From a virus, in IMG/VR virus record IMGVR_UViG_3300032282_005896, positions 1 to 38,412 of that record: a DNA stretch of 38,412 bases; one strand, given 5' to 3'. The notes beneath the pieces were generated by a model. That model worked only from the letters and a program-made list of their open reading frames with translations, ran no database searches and had not been told where the DNA came from. Made by a program: the position numbers and the translations under genes. Numbering within the stretch: the stretch's first letter is position 1; every line of letters starts with the position of its first letter. Positions 26,424-34,003 of this stretch are shown piece by piece.

Positions 26424-27143
26424 TCAGGATAGCTTTTTGAGTTTTTTTAAGATAAATTTTACCAAACCACTACGAACCACGTCTTCTTCGTCGAACTTAA
26501 AAGTGAAAATGCCGTTCTCTCTACTTTCATCGTCGTCAAAGTGGTTCATAATTGATACAAATCCACTTTTTCCGTTGATGTCTGATTGTTCAGGATCACC
26601 ACAAACAAACAGTTTACTGAATTCACCAACACGGGTAATCAACGTGATCAACTCTTTTTTGGTCATGTTTTGGGCTTCGTCTGCAACAATGCAACGTGCA
26701 TTCCAGTTTAGACCACGCAAAAAGTTGGCGGGAATACCTTCTATACGTTCTTCTTTTTGCAACTTTTCAACATCGGATCTGGATAGGATTTCTTCAAGCT
26801 TGTCTACCAAAGGTTGGATGTATGGACTCATTTTGTCATCCATCTCACCAGGCAAAAATCCCAACTTACTGTCGCTACTTTCTACAGCAGTTCTGATGTA
26901 TGTTAGTTCGCTTACTCGTTTATCATTGATCAAGTGAAGTCCCGCCAAAATTGCAGTGTAGGTTTTTGAAGTACCCGCTGGACCCGACACAAACACCAAT
27001 TTGGTGTTTTTGTCACGCATGATTTCAAGAAGTTGTTTTTGTTTCTCAGTTAACTCAACACTTTTAATTTGCACCGTGTCCTTTAGTTTTGGGTTTTGTG
27101 GAATTTTTGGACTGTTGTCTTTTGTTGGTTTTCTTTTGCTCAT
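26424..27143 (-). CDS. phoH: PhoH-like ATPase
   Basis: 239 aa. The Walker A motif GPAGTSKT is at residues 54-61 and a Walker B region reads CIVADEAQNM. KLFVCGDPEQSDINGKSG follows with the conserved GDxxQ. This is the PhoH family, found in many phages and bacteria; its substrate is not settled, though RNA-related helicase or nuclease coupling is suggested for relatives. The N-terminal 25 residues are Lys/Pro-rich. The start overlaps the end of the upstream gene by 80 nt, more than elsewhere in the window. Codons downstream of this Met are required for the P-loop fold, so the true start lies at or near 27143. Confidence 0.9.
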   Translation of the reverse strand: MSKRKPTKDNSPKIPQNPKLKDTVQIKSVELTEKQKQLLEIMRDKNTKLVFVSGPAGTSKTYTAILAGLHLINDKRVSELTYIRTAVESSDSKLGFLPGEMDDKMSPYIQPLVDKLEEILSRSDVEKLQKEERIEGIPANFLRGLNWNARCIVADEAQNMTKKELITLITRVGEFSKLFVCGDPEQSDINGKSGFVSIMNHFDDDESRENGIFTFKFDEEDVVRSGLVKFILKKLKKLS

Positions 27144-27450
27144 GCGGCTTTAGATGGTTGATGAGTTTTTGTTGTACGTCCACAACACGATTACAAAATT
27201 CATATTGCTCACTGGCAACGTAATAGTTGTAAATATTATCTAGATTGTCTTTGAATGTTTCAATGCTCAAAATTACAATATAGTCTGTGTCATGAAACTT
27301 AAAAACTTCTACGTTTGACAAATTTTTAGCAAGTGCATATTCAATCGAAGATACTACTTGCTCTGTTAACACAGTTTTATTGTCGCCCACGAACTTTTCC
27401 ATTGTCTGGAAGTCCGACGGCAACTCTTTTACACAAAACTTTTTTGTCAT
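27064..27450 (-). CDS. Unknown protein upstream of phoH (128 aa)
   Basis: Product begins MTKKFCVKELPSDFQTMEKF. Residues 1-95 look like a compact alpha/beta domain. The last 30 residues are very basic (EQKKTNKRQQSKNSTKPKTK), a typical nucleic-acid-binding tail, and are encoded in the 80-nt overlap with phoH. The ATG is preceded by CTATTTATT at 5 nt, after a terminator. The overlap and shared promoter suggest it works with PhoH. The family is not recognised. Confidence 0.7.
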   Translation of the reverse strand: MTKKFCVKELPSDFQTMEKFVGDNKTVLTEQVVSSIEYALAKNLSNVEVFKFHDTDYIVILSIETFKDNLDNIYNYYVASEQYEFCNRVVDVQQKLINHLKPHEQKKTNKRQQSKNSTKPKTKGHGAN

Positions 27451-27455
27451 ACGTT

Positions 27456-27464
27456 AATAAATAG
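27456..27464 (-). promoter_or_regulatory. CTATTTATT start-proximal motif (candidate late promoter)
   Basis: CTATTTATT followed by AACGT and the ATG at 27450, 15 nt after the terminator stem at 27480-27508. Confidence 0.5.
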
Positions 27465-27479
27465 ACAATACCAAAACAA

Positions 27480-27508
27480 GAAAGGCACCATTATTTTTGG
27501 TGCCTTTC
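27480..27508 (-). terminator. Intrinsic terminator
   Basis: An 11-bp perfect stem pairs 27480-27490 with 27498-27508 around a 7-nt loop. A T-rich tract (TTGTTTTGG) follows on the minus strand. It lies 32 nt after the stop of the 72-aa gene at 27540. Confidence 0.8.
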
Positions 27509-27539
27509 CATATATTTTACTTTATTGTGAGTGTATCAA

Positions 27540-27758
27540 CTATTTAGTTTTTTTCTTTGGTTGCTTTTTGTTGGTCATAGGTTTCTCTGGTGTTTTAGCA
27601 GCAACCGGATTGCTAATTTCTGCTAGTCTGAACCTAGCAGTTGATTTCCAAGAGCTTTGGGTTCGTTCAGATGCCCACTCAAACTTTTTTCCTTTGGTCA
27701 ACAGTTCAGTAATTTCCGCCTCTGAACTTGCGGTTTTGATTTGTTCTCGTAATCCCAT
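27540..27758 (-). CDS. Small basic protein, unknown (72 aa)
   Basis: Product begins MGLREQIKTASSEAEITELL. The first 50 residues are a helical domain with an aromatic stretch (FEWASERTQSSWKST). The C-terminus is a Lys tail (NKKQPKKKTK), suggesting nucleic-acid binding. The start is 2 nt after the stop of the next gene upstream, so the two form a small operon ending at the terminator. The family is not recognised. Confidence 0.6.
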   Translation of the reverse strand: MGLREQIKTASSEAEITELLTKGKKFEWASERTQSSWKSTARFRLAEISNPVAAKTPEKPMTNKKQPKKKTK

Positions 27759-27760
27759 AA

Positions 27761-27979
27761 TTATCTATTGTTACGTTTGTTGTTTAGGTTGACGATCTCC
27801 AGCTTGCTACCATCTGGCCACCGAGTTACGATACGATTCCAATGATCATATTCTGGTTGAGCATTTTCTTTATTGGAATACTCTTCATCAGACACTCTAG
27901 CACCATTTCTCAATACTACAAAACGTTCATTGCTTGGTTCATACTCTGAATCGTTTCTTTTACTGTTTTTGGTTTGCAT
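27761..27979 (-). CDS. Small protein, unknown (72 aa)
   Basis: Product begins MQTKNSKRNDSEYEPSNERF. Charged, with a short beta-rich centre (FVVLRNGARVSDEEYSN) and RIVTRWPDGSKLEIVNL. It has one of the few clear Shine-Dalgarno sites of the window (AGAGGTG, 4 nt before the ATG). This suggests ordinary initiation and perhaps early expression. The 106 nt upstream (27980-28085) hold no further gene. Function unknown. Confidence 0.6.
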   Translation of the reverse strand: MQTKNSKRNDSEYEPSNERFVVLRNGARVSDEEYSNKENAQPEYDHWNRIVTRWPDGSKLEIVNLNNKRNNR

Positions 27980-28085
27980 TATACACCTCTTGGTTTTTGT
28001 TTATGTTAGTTGATACACTAGTTTTACCATGCAGGATTATCAGTCCAAACATGCTTCGTTACATTAAGACACAAAATACGTATTG

Positions 28086-28496
28086 TCAATCACAATCTGC
28101 AATAACTCTGTTGTAATATTCTACATCTTTGTGTTTAACCACAGCGTCGGGATAAACTTGCCGAGTTTCTCCCAATGTCTTATTGTAAATTTTAATTCCC
28201 CCAAACGGATATGATTGCATACCGGGTTTGTAATATCCCATCAAATATATTTCGTGACTGTCTGGATACATAGCAACCATTACTTTACGACCATGCTCAG
28301 TTGTTTCGTCGATGGCCAGTTCTCGGGGAATGTCTTTGTATATTTTGTATGACGATCCGTTGGCGGTGTAGATTTTTGACACAACCTCCAACGATTTTGA
28401 CAGTTTGGAAATTTCCTTGTCAACCACGATCTCTTTTGGTTTACGAGACTTGCGTGGTTTGGCAGTGCTTTTAGGTTGTTTCTTTTTGGATGCCAT
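28086..28496 (-). CDS. Unknown protein with basic N-terminus (136 aa)
   Basis: Product begins MASKKKQPKSTAKPRKSRKP. About 22 residues of Lys/Arg/Pro are followed by a globular part with TANGSSYKIYKDIPRELAI and HEIYLMGYYKPGMQSYPFGG. The basic N-terminus suggests DNA or RNA binding. The ATG at 28496 is used; an out-of-frame alternative is a shadow. Family not recognised. Confidence 0.6.
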   Translation of the reverse strand: MASKKKQPKSTAKPRKSRKPKEIVVDKEISKLSKSLEVVSKIYTANGSSYKIYKDIPRELAIDETTEHGRKVMVAMYPDSHEIYLMGYYKPGMQSYPFGGIKIYNKTLGETRQVYPDAVVKHKDVEYYNRVIADCD

Positions 28497-28548
28497 GCTG
28501 CTCTATCATATGGCAAAAGTTACAAATGTCAATTTAGAAAAATGTATT

Positions 28549-28743
28549 TCAAGGTGCTGGTGTAGCATCTTCTACAACCGCTTTGATCTCGCTTTCAATT
28601 TCTTTGATGCGTTCCTTGTATCCTGCGGCCACATCCTTGAAATCTTTTTTGACAAAAATAAGCTTCTCGGTCAATTCATAGACCTTCTTTTGCGCATCAG
28701 CTTTGTTTAGTTTGGTTGTTACCAATGTATTGTTTGTACTCAT
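28549..28743 (-). CDS. Small coiled-coil protein, unknown (64 aa)
   Basis: The ATG at 28743 gives MSTNNTLVTTKLNKADAQKK; 12 upstream in-frame codons are rejected as a start because they do not fit the neighbouring starts. Residues 10-55 form a charged coiled coil (VYELTEKLIFVKKDFKDVAA, KERIKEIESEIKAV). CCTATTTAC lies 9-10 nt upstream, a weak relative of the CTATTTATW motif. It is divergent from the plus-strand glycosyltransferase gene. Confidence 0.6.
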   Translation of the reverse strand: MSTNNTLVTTKLNKADAQKKVYELTEKLIFVKKDFKDVAAGYKERIKEIESEIKAVVEDATPAP

Positions 28744-28835
28744 AACTTTTGTAAATAGGGTTATTGCTTGTATCGACATATAAGTAGTTGTAAAACTTCT
28801 TCGATCAACATATTTTAGGGTTGTTTGGTTATTTT

Positions 28836-29615
28836 ATGATGTTTGAACAATATGTATGGATACCGACTATTAATATGATTGACTATGTAATGACCATTCA
28901 CAAAAACTATGATCTGTTATACCTTCAAATTGAAAATTTCAAAAAGCGAATGGCATCATCAGATTATCGTCTCATCCTTGTTGACAACACACCCGATTCG
29001 CTACGACAAACTATAAAAATTGATGATTCGTCCGTCAATCATTTGATTCTGACAGTAGAAGCTCCAGATCCGTTTGATGGAGCTTCTCATGGATATGCTA
29101 TAAACTGCGGAATGAAATATTGTGAATCGCCAATCGTTTGTGTGATAGACTCCGATTTCTTTATTCTCAACAACAACATGCACAAATATGTTAACGGTAT
29201 TTTTGATCAAGGGTACAGAGCCGTTGGTTGTGAAATGGATGATGGTGATGGTTCCAAAATATTTCTGAAAGCTTGGCCACATTTATTTGAGAACATACCT
29301 TACTTGTTTTGTGCATACTATGACATCAACATAGCAACAGCAGCATCATGGGGAATCACCGATGAAGAAGCCAAAGAAGGTACACACACAGGCTTTTTGG
29401 ACACAGGCTGGAGAATCAGAAAGCATATTCTTGACAACAAAATCAAAACATGCAACTGGAAAACCGATGCTACTAGCTATGGTAACTGCTATTTCAGAAA
29501 CGCCAAACAAGAAATGATGGGATTTCACTACGGTGCTGGATCACATCGTAGATGGACAGAAAATGCCAAATCCGAGATCCACTCGGTTATTCAAAAAGAC
29601 TTTGGACAGGTCTGA
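28836..29615 (+). CDS. GT-A type glycosyltransferase (259 aa)
   Basis: The only convincing plus-strand protein gene. Two adjacent ATGs (28836 and 28839) can serve as start; a TTG at 28821 is less likely. The sequence VMTIHKNYDLLYLQIENFKK, then YRLILVDNTP, is the N-terminal nucleotide-binding half of a family 2-like fold. SPIVCVIDSDFFIL has the DxD metal motif (DSD). Later, HTGFLDTGWRIRKHIL is typical of the acceptor side. It probably transfers a sugar to the host envelope, or to phage DNA or protein. Its end overlaps the converging minus-strand glycosyltransferase by 25 nt. Confidence 0.75.
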   Translation: MMFEQYVWIPTINMIDYVMTIHKNYDLLYLQIENFKKRMASSDYRLILVDNTPDSLRQTIKIDDSSVNHLILTVEAPDPFDGASHGYAINCGMKYCESPIVCVIDSDFFILNNNMHKYVNGIFDQGYRAVGCEMDDGDGSKIFLKAWPHLFENIPYLFCAYYDINIATAASWGITDEEAKEGTHTGFLDTGWRIRKHILDNKIKTCNWKTDATSYGNCYFRNAKQEMMGFHYGAGSHRRWTENAKSEIHSVIQKDFGQV

Positions 29616-30397
29616 ATTACGGTATTGAATCCAGAGTTTGTCAATAGATCATAACAACCACTGGTTTGTTTATCTACAAAACGTTTATCTAAGGTTTCAA
29701 GGCTTGGTATATAATGACCAGAGGAGTCGTTTGGATCTTTACGATTATCCATCGGATGTAGCTTTGTCTGAATTTGCATTTTTCGATTTCTCAATGCATC
29801 GCAGTACGGCGACCAACCATACCACATACAATAAAATACATCTTTTGGATAAACTCGCTCCAAACGACTGTTGTGTCGCCCTGTAGTATATTGTCCATCT
29901 GGCATTTTGTGTAAGATTCTACATCTATTGTTACCGTTTTCTATAGACCCATACTGTCTTTGTGCATACAAAGGAACATTAGGATCAGTGGGTTTATCAA
30001 CATGTTCTGGTGAATCTACCATTAACACTCCCGTTGATGAAATACATGTGGCATCTGGGCTTTGATCCACAATTCCAGCAATAAACTTTTTGAGGTTCAG
30101 TTCTGGCATCAATATAAACTCGGTGGTATTGAGGCACATCTTCCAATACCCATCAAACTCTCGTTCAATATCCATAACTTCCTCATCAATAGGCCAAGGA
30201 TCAAAATATTCGTTTCGTGTTGTTCTGATTTGCCAGTGTGGAGCGAGTTGTTTGATGATATCAACAGATGAGTCTGTAGAGTTATAGTCAATCATCACCA
30301 CATCATCAAACATGCCAATGTGTTGCTTGATCCAAAACGGAAGCAAAAATTCTTCGTTGTAAAAATGTGATATTAGAAGGGTCTTTAGCTGTGACAT
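29591..30397 (-). CDS. Glycosyltransferase family 2/92-like (268 aa)
   Basis: The ATG at 30397 gives MSQLKTLLISHFYNEEFLLP. The order NEEFLLPFWIKQHIGMFDDV, then VMIDYNSTDSSVDIIKQLAP, is the start of a GT2/GT92 catalytic domain, in which the Asp of a DxD-like motif normally follows the second strand. A clear DxD is not seen; MPELN near residue 98 sits where it is expected. Later RLERVYPKDVFYCMWYGW is conserved-looking. It overlaps the converging plus-strand glycosyltransferase gene by 25 nt and is 27 nt downstream of the HAD-nucleotidyltransferase gene. Confidence 0.72.
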   Translation of the reverse strand: MSQLKTLLISHFYNEEFLLPFWIKQHIGMFDDVVMIDYNSTDSSVDIIKQLAPHWQIRTTRNEYFDPWPIDEEVMDIEREFDGYWKMCLNTTEFILMPELNLKKFIAGIVDQSPDATCISSTGVLMVDSPEHVDKPTDPNVPLYAQRQYGSIENGNNRCRILHKMPDGQYTTGRHNSRLERVYPKDVFYCMWYGWSPYCDALRNRKMQIQTKLHPMDNRKDPNDSSGHYIPSLETLDKRFVDKQTSGCYDLLTNSGFNTVIQTCPKSF

Positions 30398-30424
30398 ATA
30401 CACAAATATGTAGTACCAAATCAG

Positions 30425-31135
30425 CTATTCAAGAGATTTTTTAATCAAGTTTTTGAACTTGGTTGTAGACCAGCCATGTGATCTATCCAAAAAATGTATT
30501 TTTACGTCGTCCCTACATCCCGTGATGACTTTATTTTTGTAATCGTCACCCAAAAATCTGATGTGTGGTTTTACTTGATCAACGAGATTGACCAATTCAT
30601 TCTCTGTATGATATACAATCACTTCATCAACATATTTCAACGCCAACAAAGTGTTTCTACGATCATCCACCGACAGTATTGGTTTGATTTTATTTGGGTT
30701 TTCCAAAGTTGAATCTGCGTGTAACCCTACAATCAGTTTGTCACAATGGTTTTTTGCTTGTTGAAACATCGCAACATAGCCTGGATGTACAACATCAAAA
30801 GAACCCGCCAAAAAACCCACAATTTTTTTAGAGATTCTGCGTTTCCACTCGTCTGCACTGATGGCTTTGTCGTCTATAAACAAATCGTAGCTGGGTTTGT
30901 GTTTATCGATGAGAGTGTGGTATTTAACATTCCAATCAGATAATTGTTTGACTGTCAAATCATGCCAATCTATTTTGCTGGATGCGCCTCTTGCAGTAAA
31001 TAATGTGATGTGGTGTCCTTGTTCATACAACGAATTGACACTATCAATAATTTCTACCAATGGTTTAGCCAGAGCATAATCGTGTGACGCATCTGTGGTG
31101 CAAAGTGTGCCGTCGATGTCAAAACAATACTTCAT
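30425..31135 (-). CDS. HAD phosphatase-nucleotidyltransferase fusion (236 aa)
   Basis: The ATG at 31135 gives MKYCFDIDGTLCTTDASHDY and overlaps the kinase stop as ATGA. Residues 1-100 are a HAD domain with the catalytic FDIDGTLC and a Lys/Asp end (SYDLFIDDKA). Residues 105-236 are a cytidylyltransferase-like Rossmann domain: VGFLAGSFDVVHPGY, CDKLIVGLHADSTLE, then LSVDDRRNTLLALKYVDEVI. The usual HxGH is HPGY here (His117-Tyr120), so the second His is replaced. The two activities fit successive steps of activated-sugar synthesis: dephosphorylation, then nucleotide transfer. It acts with the GHMP kinase immediately upstream. Confidence 0.82.
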   Translation of the reverse strand: MKYCFDIDGTLCTTDASHDYALAKPLVEIIDSVNSLYEQGHHITLFTARGASSKIDWHDLTVKQLSDWNVKYHTLIDKHKPSYDLFIDDKAISADEWKRRISKKIVGFLAGSFDVVHPGYVAMFQQAKNHCDKLIVGLHADSTLENPNKIKPILSVDDRRNTLLALKYVDEVIVYHTENELVNLVDQVKPHIRFLGDDYKNKVITGCRDDVKIHFLDRSHGWSTTKFKNLIKKSLE

Positions 31136-32088
31136 AATTTTGTCAAGTTGTGAAACTGCAAACCTATATCCGAGCAATGTATTGGCAAGATAGCATAGTC
31201 GTGTATCAACGACCTATACGAATTTTTGTTGGCGAAAATTAGAAAATATCCTCCGTTGCCAGCACCGCATAACTTGTGGGATAAAATTCTGTTGTCTTGT
31301 GTCAGCTTGTTATCCAACGATTTCAATACCTCATGACCACAAATTTGCGGAGACGTTTGCTTTTTGTTGGTCCAAGTTCTGTTGATAACATTGTTGAATT
31401 TGTCTATGTCAACTGACTCTATTGCGGTTTGTAAATCACACACATCTCGCAACAACACCACAGACTTGGCAATATCAAGATTTTGTAACACAGTTGTAGA
31501 GTTTCTGATGATGTCGGTCCTCAGCAAATACAAATCCATTTTGTCAAATATACTCGCATTCAACAATGTGCATTGAGGATCTTTGTTTTTGATAAAATCA
31601 ATACGTTTAAGTCCGCCAAGACTTCCATAAAAATCTTGTTGTCCCACCAGTGGGTTTATTGTTTTTTCAATCTGCTCGGCAATTTTGCATACATCAAAGT
31701 CTGATAAGTTTTTGTTTTTATAAACACTTACACATTTGATCAACGCCAACAAATATGCAGACGATGCTGCCAATCCAGACCCAGCAGAGTATATATCGGA
31801 TGTCAACGAACAATGAATATGTTCAAGGTCAAAATATTCAAACACCTTTTTGACCAATTCATTTTTGATATCTGTTATATCACTAACTTCTTCTCTGATA
31901 GAATAGTTGATGATGTATTTTTTGTTTATTGAATTGATTCCCCATTTATCACGATTGATGACGACATAGGTTCTCAAGTTAGATGGAAAGCTTATGACCG
32001 ATCCACGTTCATAAGTGTCAATAAACTTAGGATGATCTGTGGACCCACCAACAAGTGAAATTCTTAATGGACACGATGCTACAATCAT
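31132..32088 (-). CDS. GHMP-family sugar kinase (heptose kinase HddA-like)
   Basis: 318 aa. CPLRISLVGGSTDHPKF is the N-terminal motif of the family. DIYSAGSGLAASSAYLLALI near residues 99-118 is motif 2 (ATP phosphate binding). HKLCGAGNGGYFLIFANKNS near residue 285 is motif 3. The closest type I recognise is D-glycero-D-manno-heptose 7-phosphate kinase (HddA); galactokinase-like and fucose kinases share the fold. Its product would be a substrate for the HAD-nucleotidyltransferase that follows with a 4-nt overlap. It overlaps the methyltransferase gene upstream by 4 nt. Such genes modify surface sugars. Confidence 0.82.
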   Translation of the reverse strand: MIVASCPLRISLVGGSTDHPKFIDTYERGSVISFPSNLRTYVVINRDKWGINSINKKYIINYSIREEVSDITDIKNELVKKVFEYFDLEHIHCSLTSDIYSAGSGLAASSAYLLALIKCVSVYKNKNLSDFDVCKIAEQIEKTINPLVGQQDFYGSLGGLKRIDFIKNKDPQCTLLNASIFDKMDLYLLRTDIIRNSTTVLQNLDIAKSVVLLRDVCDLQTAIESVDIDKFNNVINRTWTNKKQTSPQICGHEVLKSLDNKLTQDNRILSHKLCGAGNGGYFLIFANKNSYRSLIHDYAILPIHCSDIGLQFHNLTKL

Positions 32089-32786
32089 GGTAGTTTTCCA
32101 ACATAAACTAAATACCTATCATCACCACTTGGATTAATATAGCTGCGATTACAACACACAAACGGATACTGTATAGACTGTAGTTGAGATGATAACTGAT
32201 TCATCCACCACTCTTTTGGAAACAAAGATTTGTGATAGTCCAATCCGTCTGGAGTGTTTTTTGACGTAGGATGTCTACCAGAAGAAAACAACGCTATGGT
32301 GGCAACATATACACCGTTTGGTTTCAAGTGATTCTTTACTAACTCAATAAACTTTGGTACATCCTTGGGATCAAAATGCTCCATTACGTCCCAGCAAGTA
32401 ATTAAATCAAACTTCATGGGTTGACCATCACTGTAAATTTGATAATCTTTTGTGATATCACATGTAAACAGTATTTGATTACCATACGCTTGCCAATTTC
32501 TATGTCCAAGTGGCAACATTCCTACTTCATCAACAGATTGTTGTTGAACGTTCATACAATGATCCGAGCCCTCCAAACCAACCGCAACGTGGCCTTTTTG
32601 GTGCATGTCGCATATCAATTGTCCACCAGCACAACCCAAGTCCAGAATTGAGATTGGTCCACCAAAATGCCGTTCTACATCTGCGATGAACGTTTCGTTT
32701 GAGTTGTTGTCATAGTATATTCCCTCTGGATATTTATGGTCATCAGAGTCTACTGCAATTGGATGGTTTGTAGCTACTTGTATCAT
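32085..32786 (-). CDS. SAM-dependent methyltransferase (class I, 233 aa)
   Basis: The ATG at 32786 gives MIQVATNHPIAVDSDDHKYP. A TTG at 32798 would form TTGA with the upstream stop and remains possible. ISILDLGCAGGQLICDMHQK is motif I of class I methyltransferases, VAVGLEGSDHCM is motif II and FDLITCWDVMEHFDPKDVPK is the post-motif. The end of the gene overlaps the kinase start by 4 nt. It probably methylates a sugar, in line with its neighbours. The acceptor atom cannot be read from the sequence. Confidence 0.8.
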   Translation of the reverse strand: MIQVATNHPIAVDSDDHKYPEGIYYDNNSNETFIADVERHFGGPISILDLGCAGGQLICDMHQKGHVAVGLEGSDHCMNVQQQSVDEVGMLPLGHRNWQAYGNQILFTCDITKDYQIYSDGQPMKFDLITCWDVMEHFDPKDVPKFIELVKNHLKPNGVYVATIALFSSGRHPTSKNTPDGLDYHKSLFPKEWWMNQLSSQLQSIQYPFVCCNRSYINPSGDDRYLVYVGKLP

Positions 32787-32794
32787 AACAATGT

Positions 32795-34003
32795 TCAATT
32801 TTTTTCTTCGGTGTATTGAGGGAAGTATTTGATGTAGATATCGTTTGGTGAATTTCTCACTTGTTGGATTCGGCTTTTAATTTCTGAATAAAAATTCCAA
32901 GCCAATGGAACAAAACAAACTTTACTATAGTTGTTTTTCAAAATATCAATTGAACAAATAGGTATATTCATACCTGGAGTCAAATATCCACACTTCATTG
33001 GGTTGTCATCAATGATGTGGTCCAATTTATAGTTGATATAGTTCAGCAAAGTGTTGCCTTTGGCTGCGGCACCATATCCAATCAACACATATCCATCATT
33101 CTTTAGACGAGTTAAATTTTCGATCAATTGTTGTTTGATCTGTGCAGCATTATTTCTAAAACTGGTGTATTTATCGATGTTGTAGATACCATGTTGCGTC
33201 TCAAACTTGATCAACTCATTCAATTGAGCTTCATCACAAACTTGTTTTTGTAAAGAAAACAAAAACGATTTGCTATGAATATCAGTCTTTACAATGCTAG
33301 ACACGTACAAACCATGATTTCTTGCTAATGTCTGAATTGACTTGCCAGTAAAATATGACGAGTGTTCATGATAAATTACATCAAACTCATTATTCAGCAA
33401 CATATCACATTGAGATGTTTGAATAAAAATCTGTCCGGTATCAGACAACACACTTTTACATGCTGCTACAAAATCGTTAGGGTTTTGAACATGTGGCAAA
33501 ACATGAAATGCAAGTACCAAGTCAAACAAACCCTTTTCGGATTTGAGCTTGTTGGCAAAATTTTGATCCCAATAATCTACATACACATCCAAGTTTCTGG
33601 TTTGAGACATAGATCTCAGATTTTTTGCGGGATCTACACCACAACACGTAAACCCCTTTTTCTGAAACATATCCAACAGCAGCCCTGAGTTACATGCAAT
33701 TTCAAACACCTTTTTTGGTTTAGTCTTGTCAAGAATATATTGCACTACCCACTCAAAATATTGTGTAAGTGTCTTGGAGGTATCAGACACATACAGATAA
33801 TGTTCAAACATTTCTTTTGGATCTACTGACACAGATAGCTGTGAGTGCCAACAACTGTCACACAGCTTCATGGTCAATGGATATTGTTTTAGAGTTTCCC
33901 CTTTATGGTATGAATTGGCCAATGGTTGATTTCCCAGATCCAAAAACTCTATTGAAACTGGCCTGGCACATACCAAGCAATTATTGTTGTGTTTGTAACT
34001 CAT
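32795..34003 (-). CDS. Sugar C-methyltransferase (Methyltransf_13/14 type, 402 aa)
   Basis: Residues 1-60 hold a zinc-type cluster with C9-C12 and C48-C51 (CLVCARP, CDSCWHSQ). The middle is a SAM domain: VFEIACNSGLLLDMFQKKGF, TCCGVDPAKNL and FDLVLAFHVLPHVQNP. The end is typical of NDP-hexose C-methyltransferases: VLIGYGAAAKGNTLLNYINY, then DHIIDDNPMKCGYLTPGMNI. This family methylates carbon of nucleotide sugars. The start overlaps the epimerase gene end by 23 nt. Length 402 matches the family. Confidence 0.88.
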   Translation of the reverse strand: MSYKHNNNCLVCARPVSIEFLDLGNQPLANSYHKGETLKQYPLTMKLCDSCWHSQLSVSVDPKEMFEHYLYVSDTSKTLTQYFEWVVQYILDKTKPKKVFEIACNSGLLLDMFQKKGFTCCGVDPAKNLRSMSQTRNLDVYVDYWDQNFANKLKSEKGLFDLVLAFHVLPHVQNPNDFVAACKSVLSDTGQIFIQTSQCDMLLNNEFDVIYHEHSSYFTGKSIQTLARNHGLYVSSIVKTDIHSKSFLFSLQKQVCDEAQLNELIKFETQHGIYNIDKYTSFRNNAAQIKQQLIENLTRLKNDGYVLIGYGAAAKGNTLLNYINYKLDHIIDDNPMKCGYLTPGMNIPICSIDILKNNYSKVCFVPLAWNFYSEIKSRIQQVRNSPNDIYIKYFPQYTEEKN

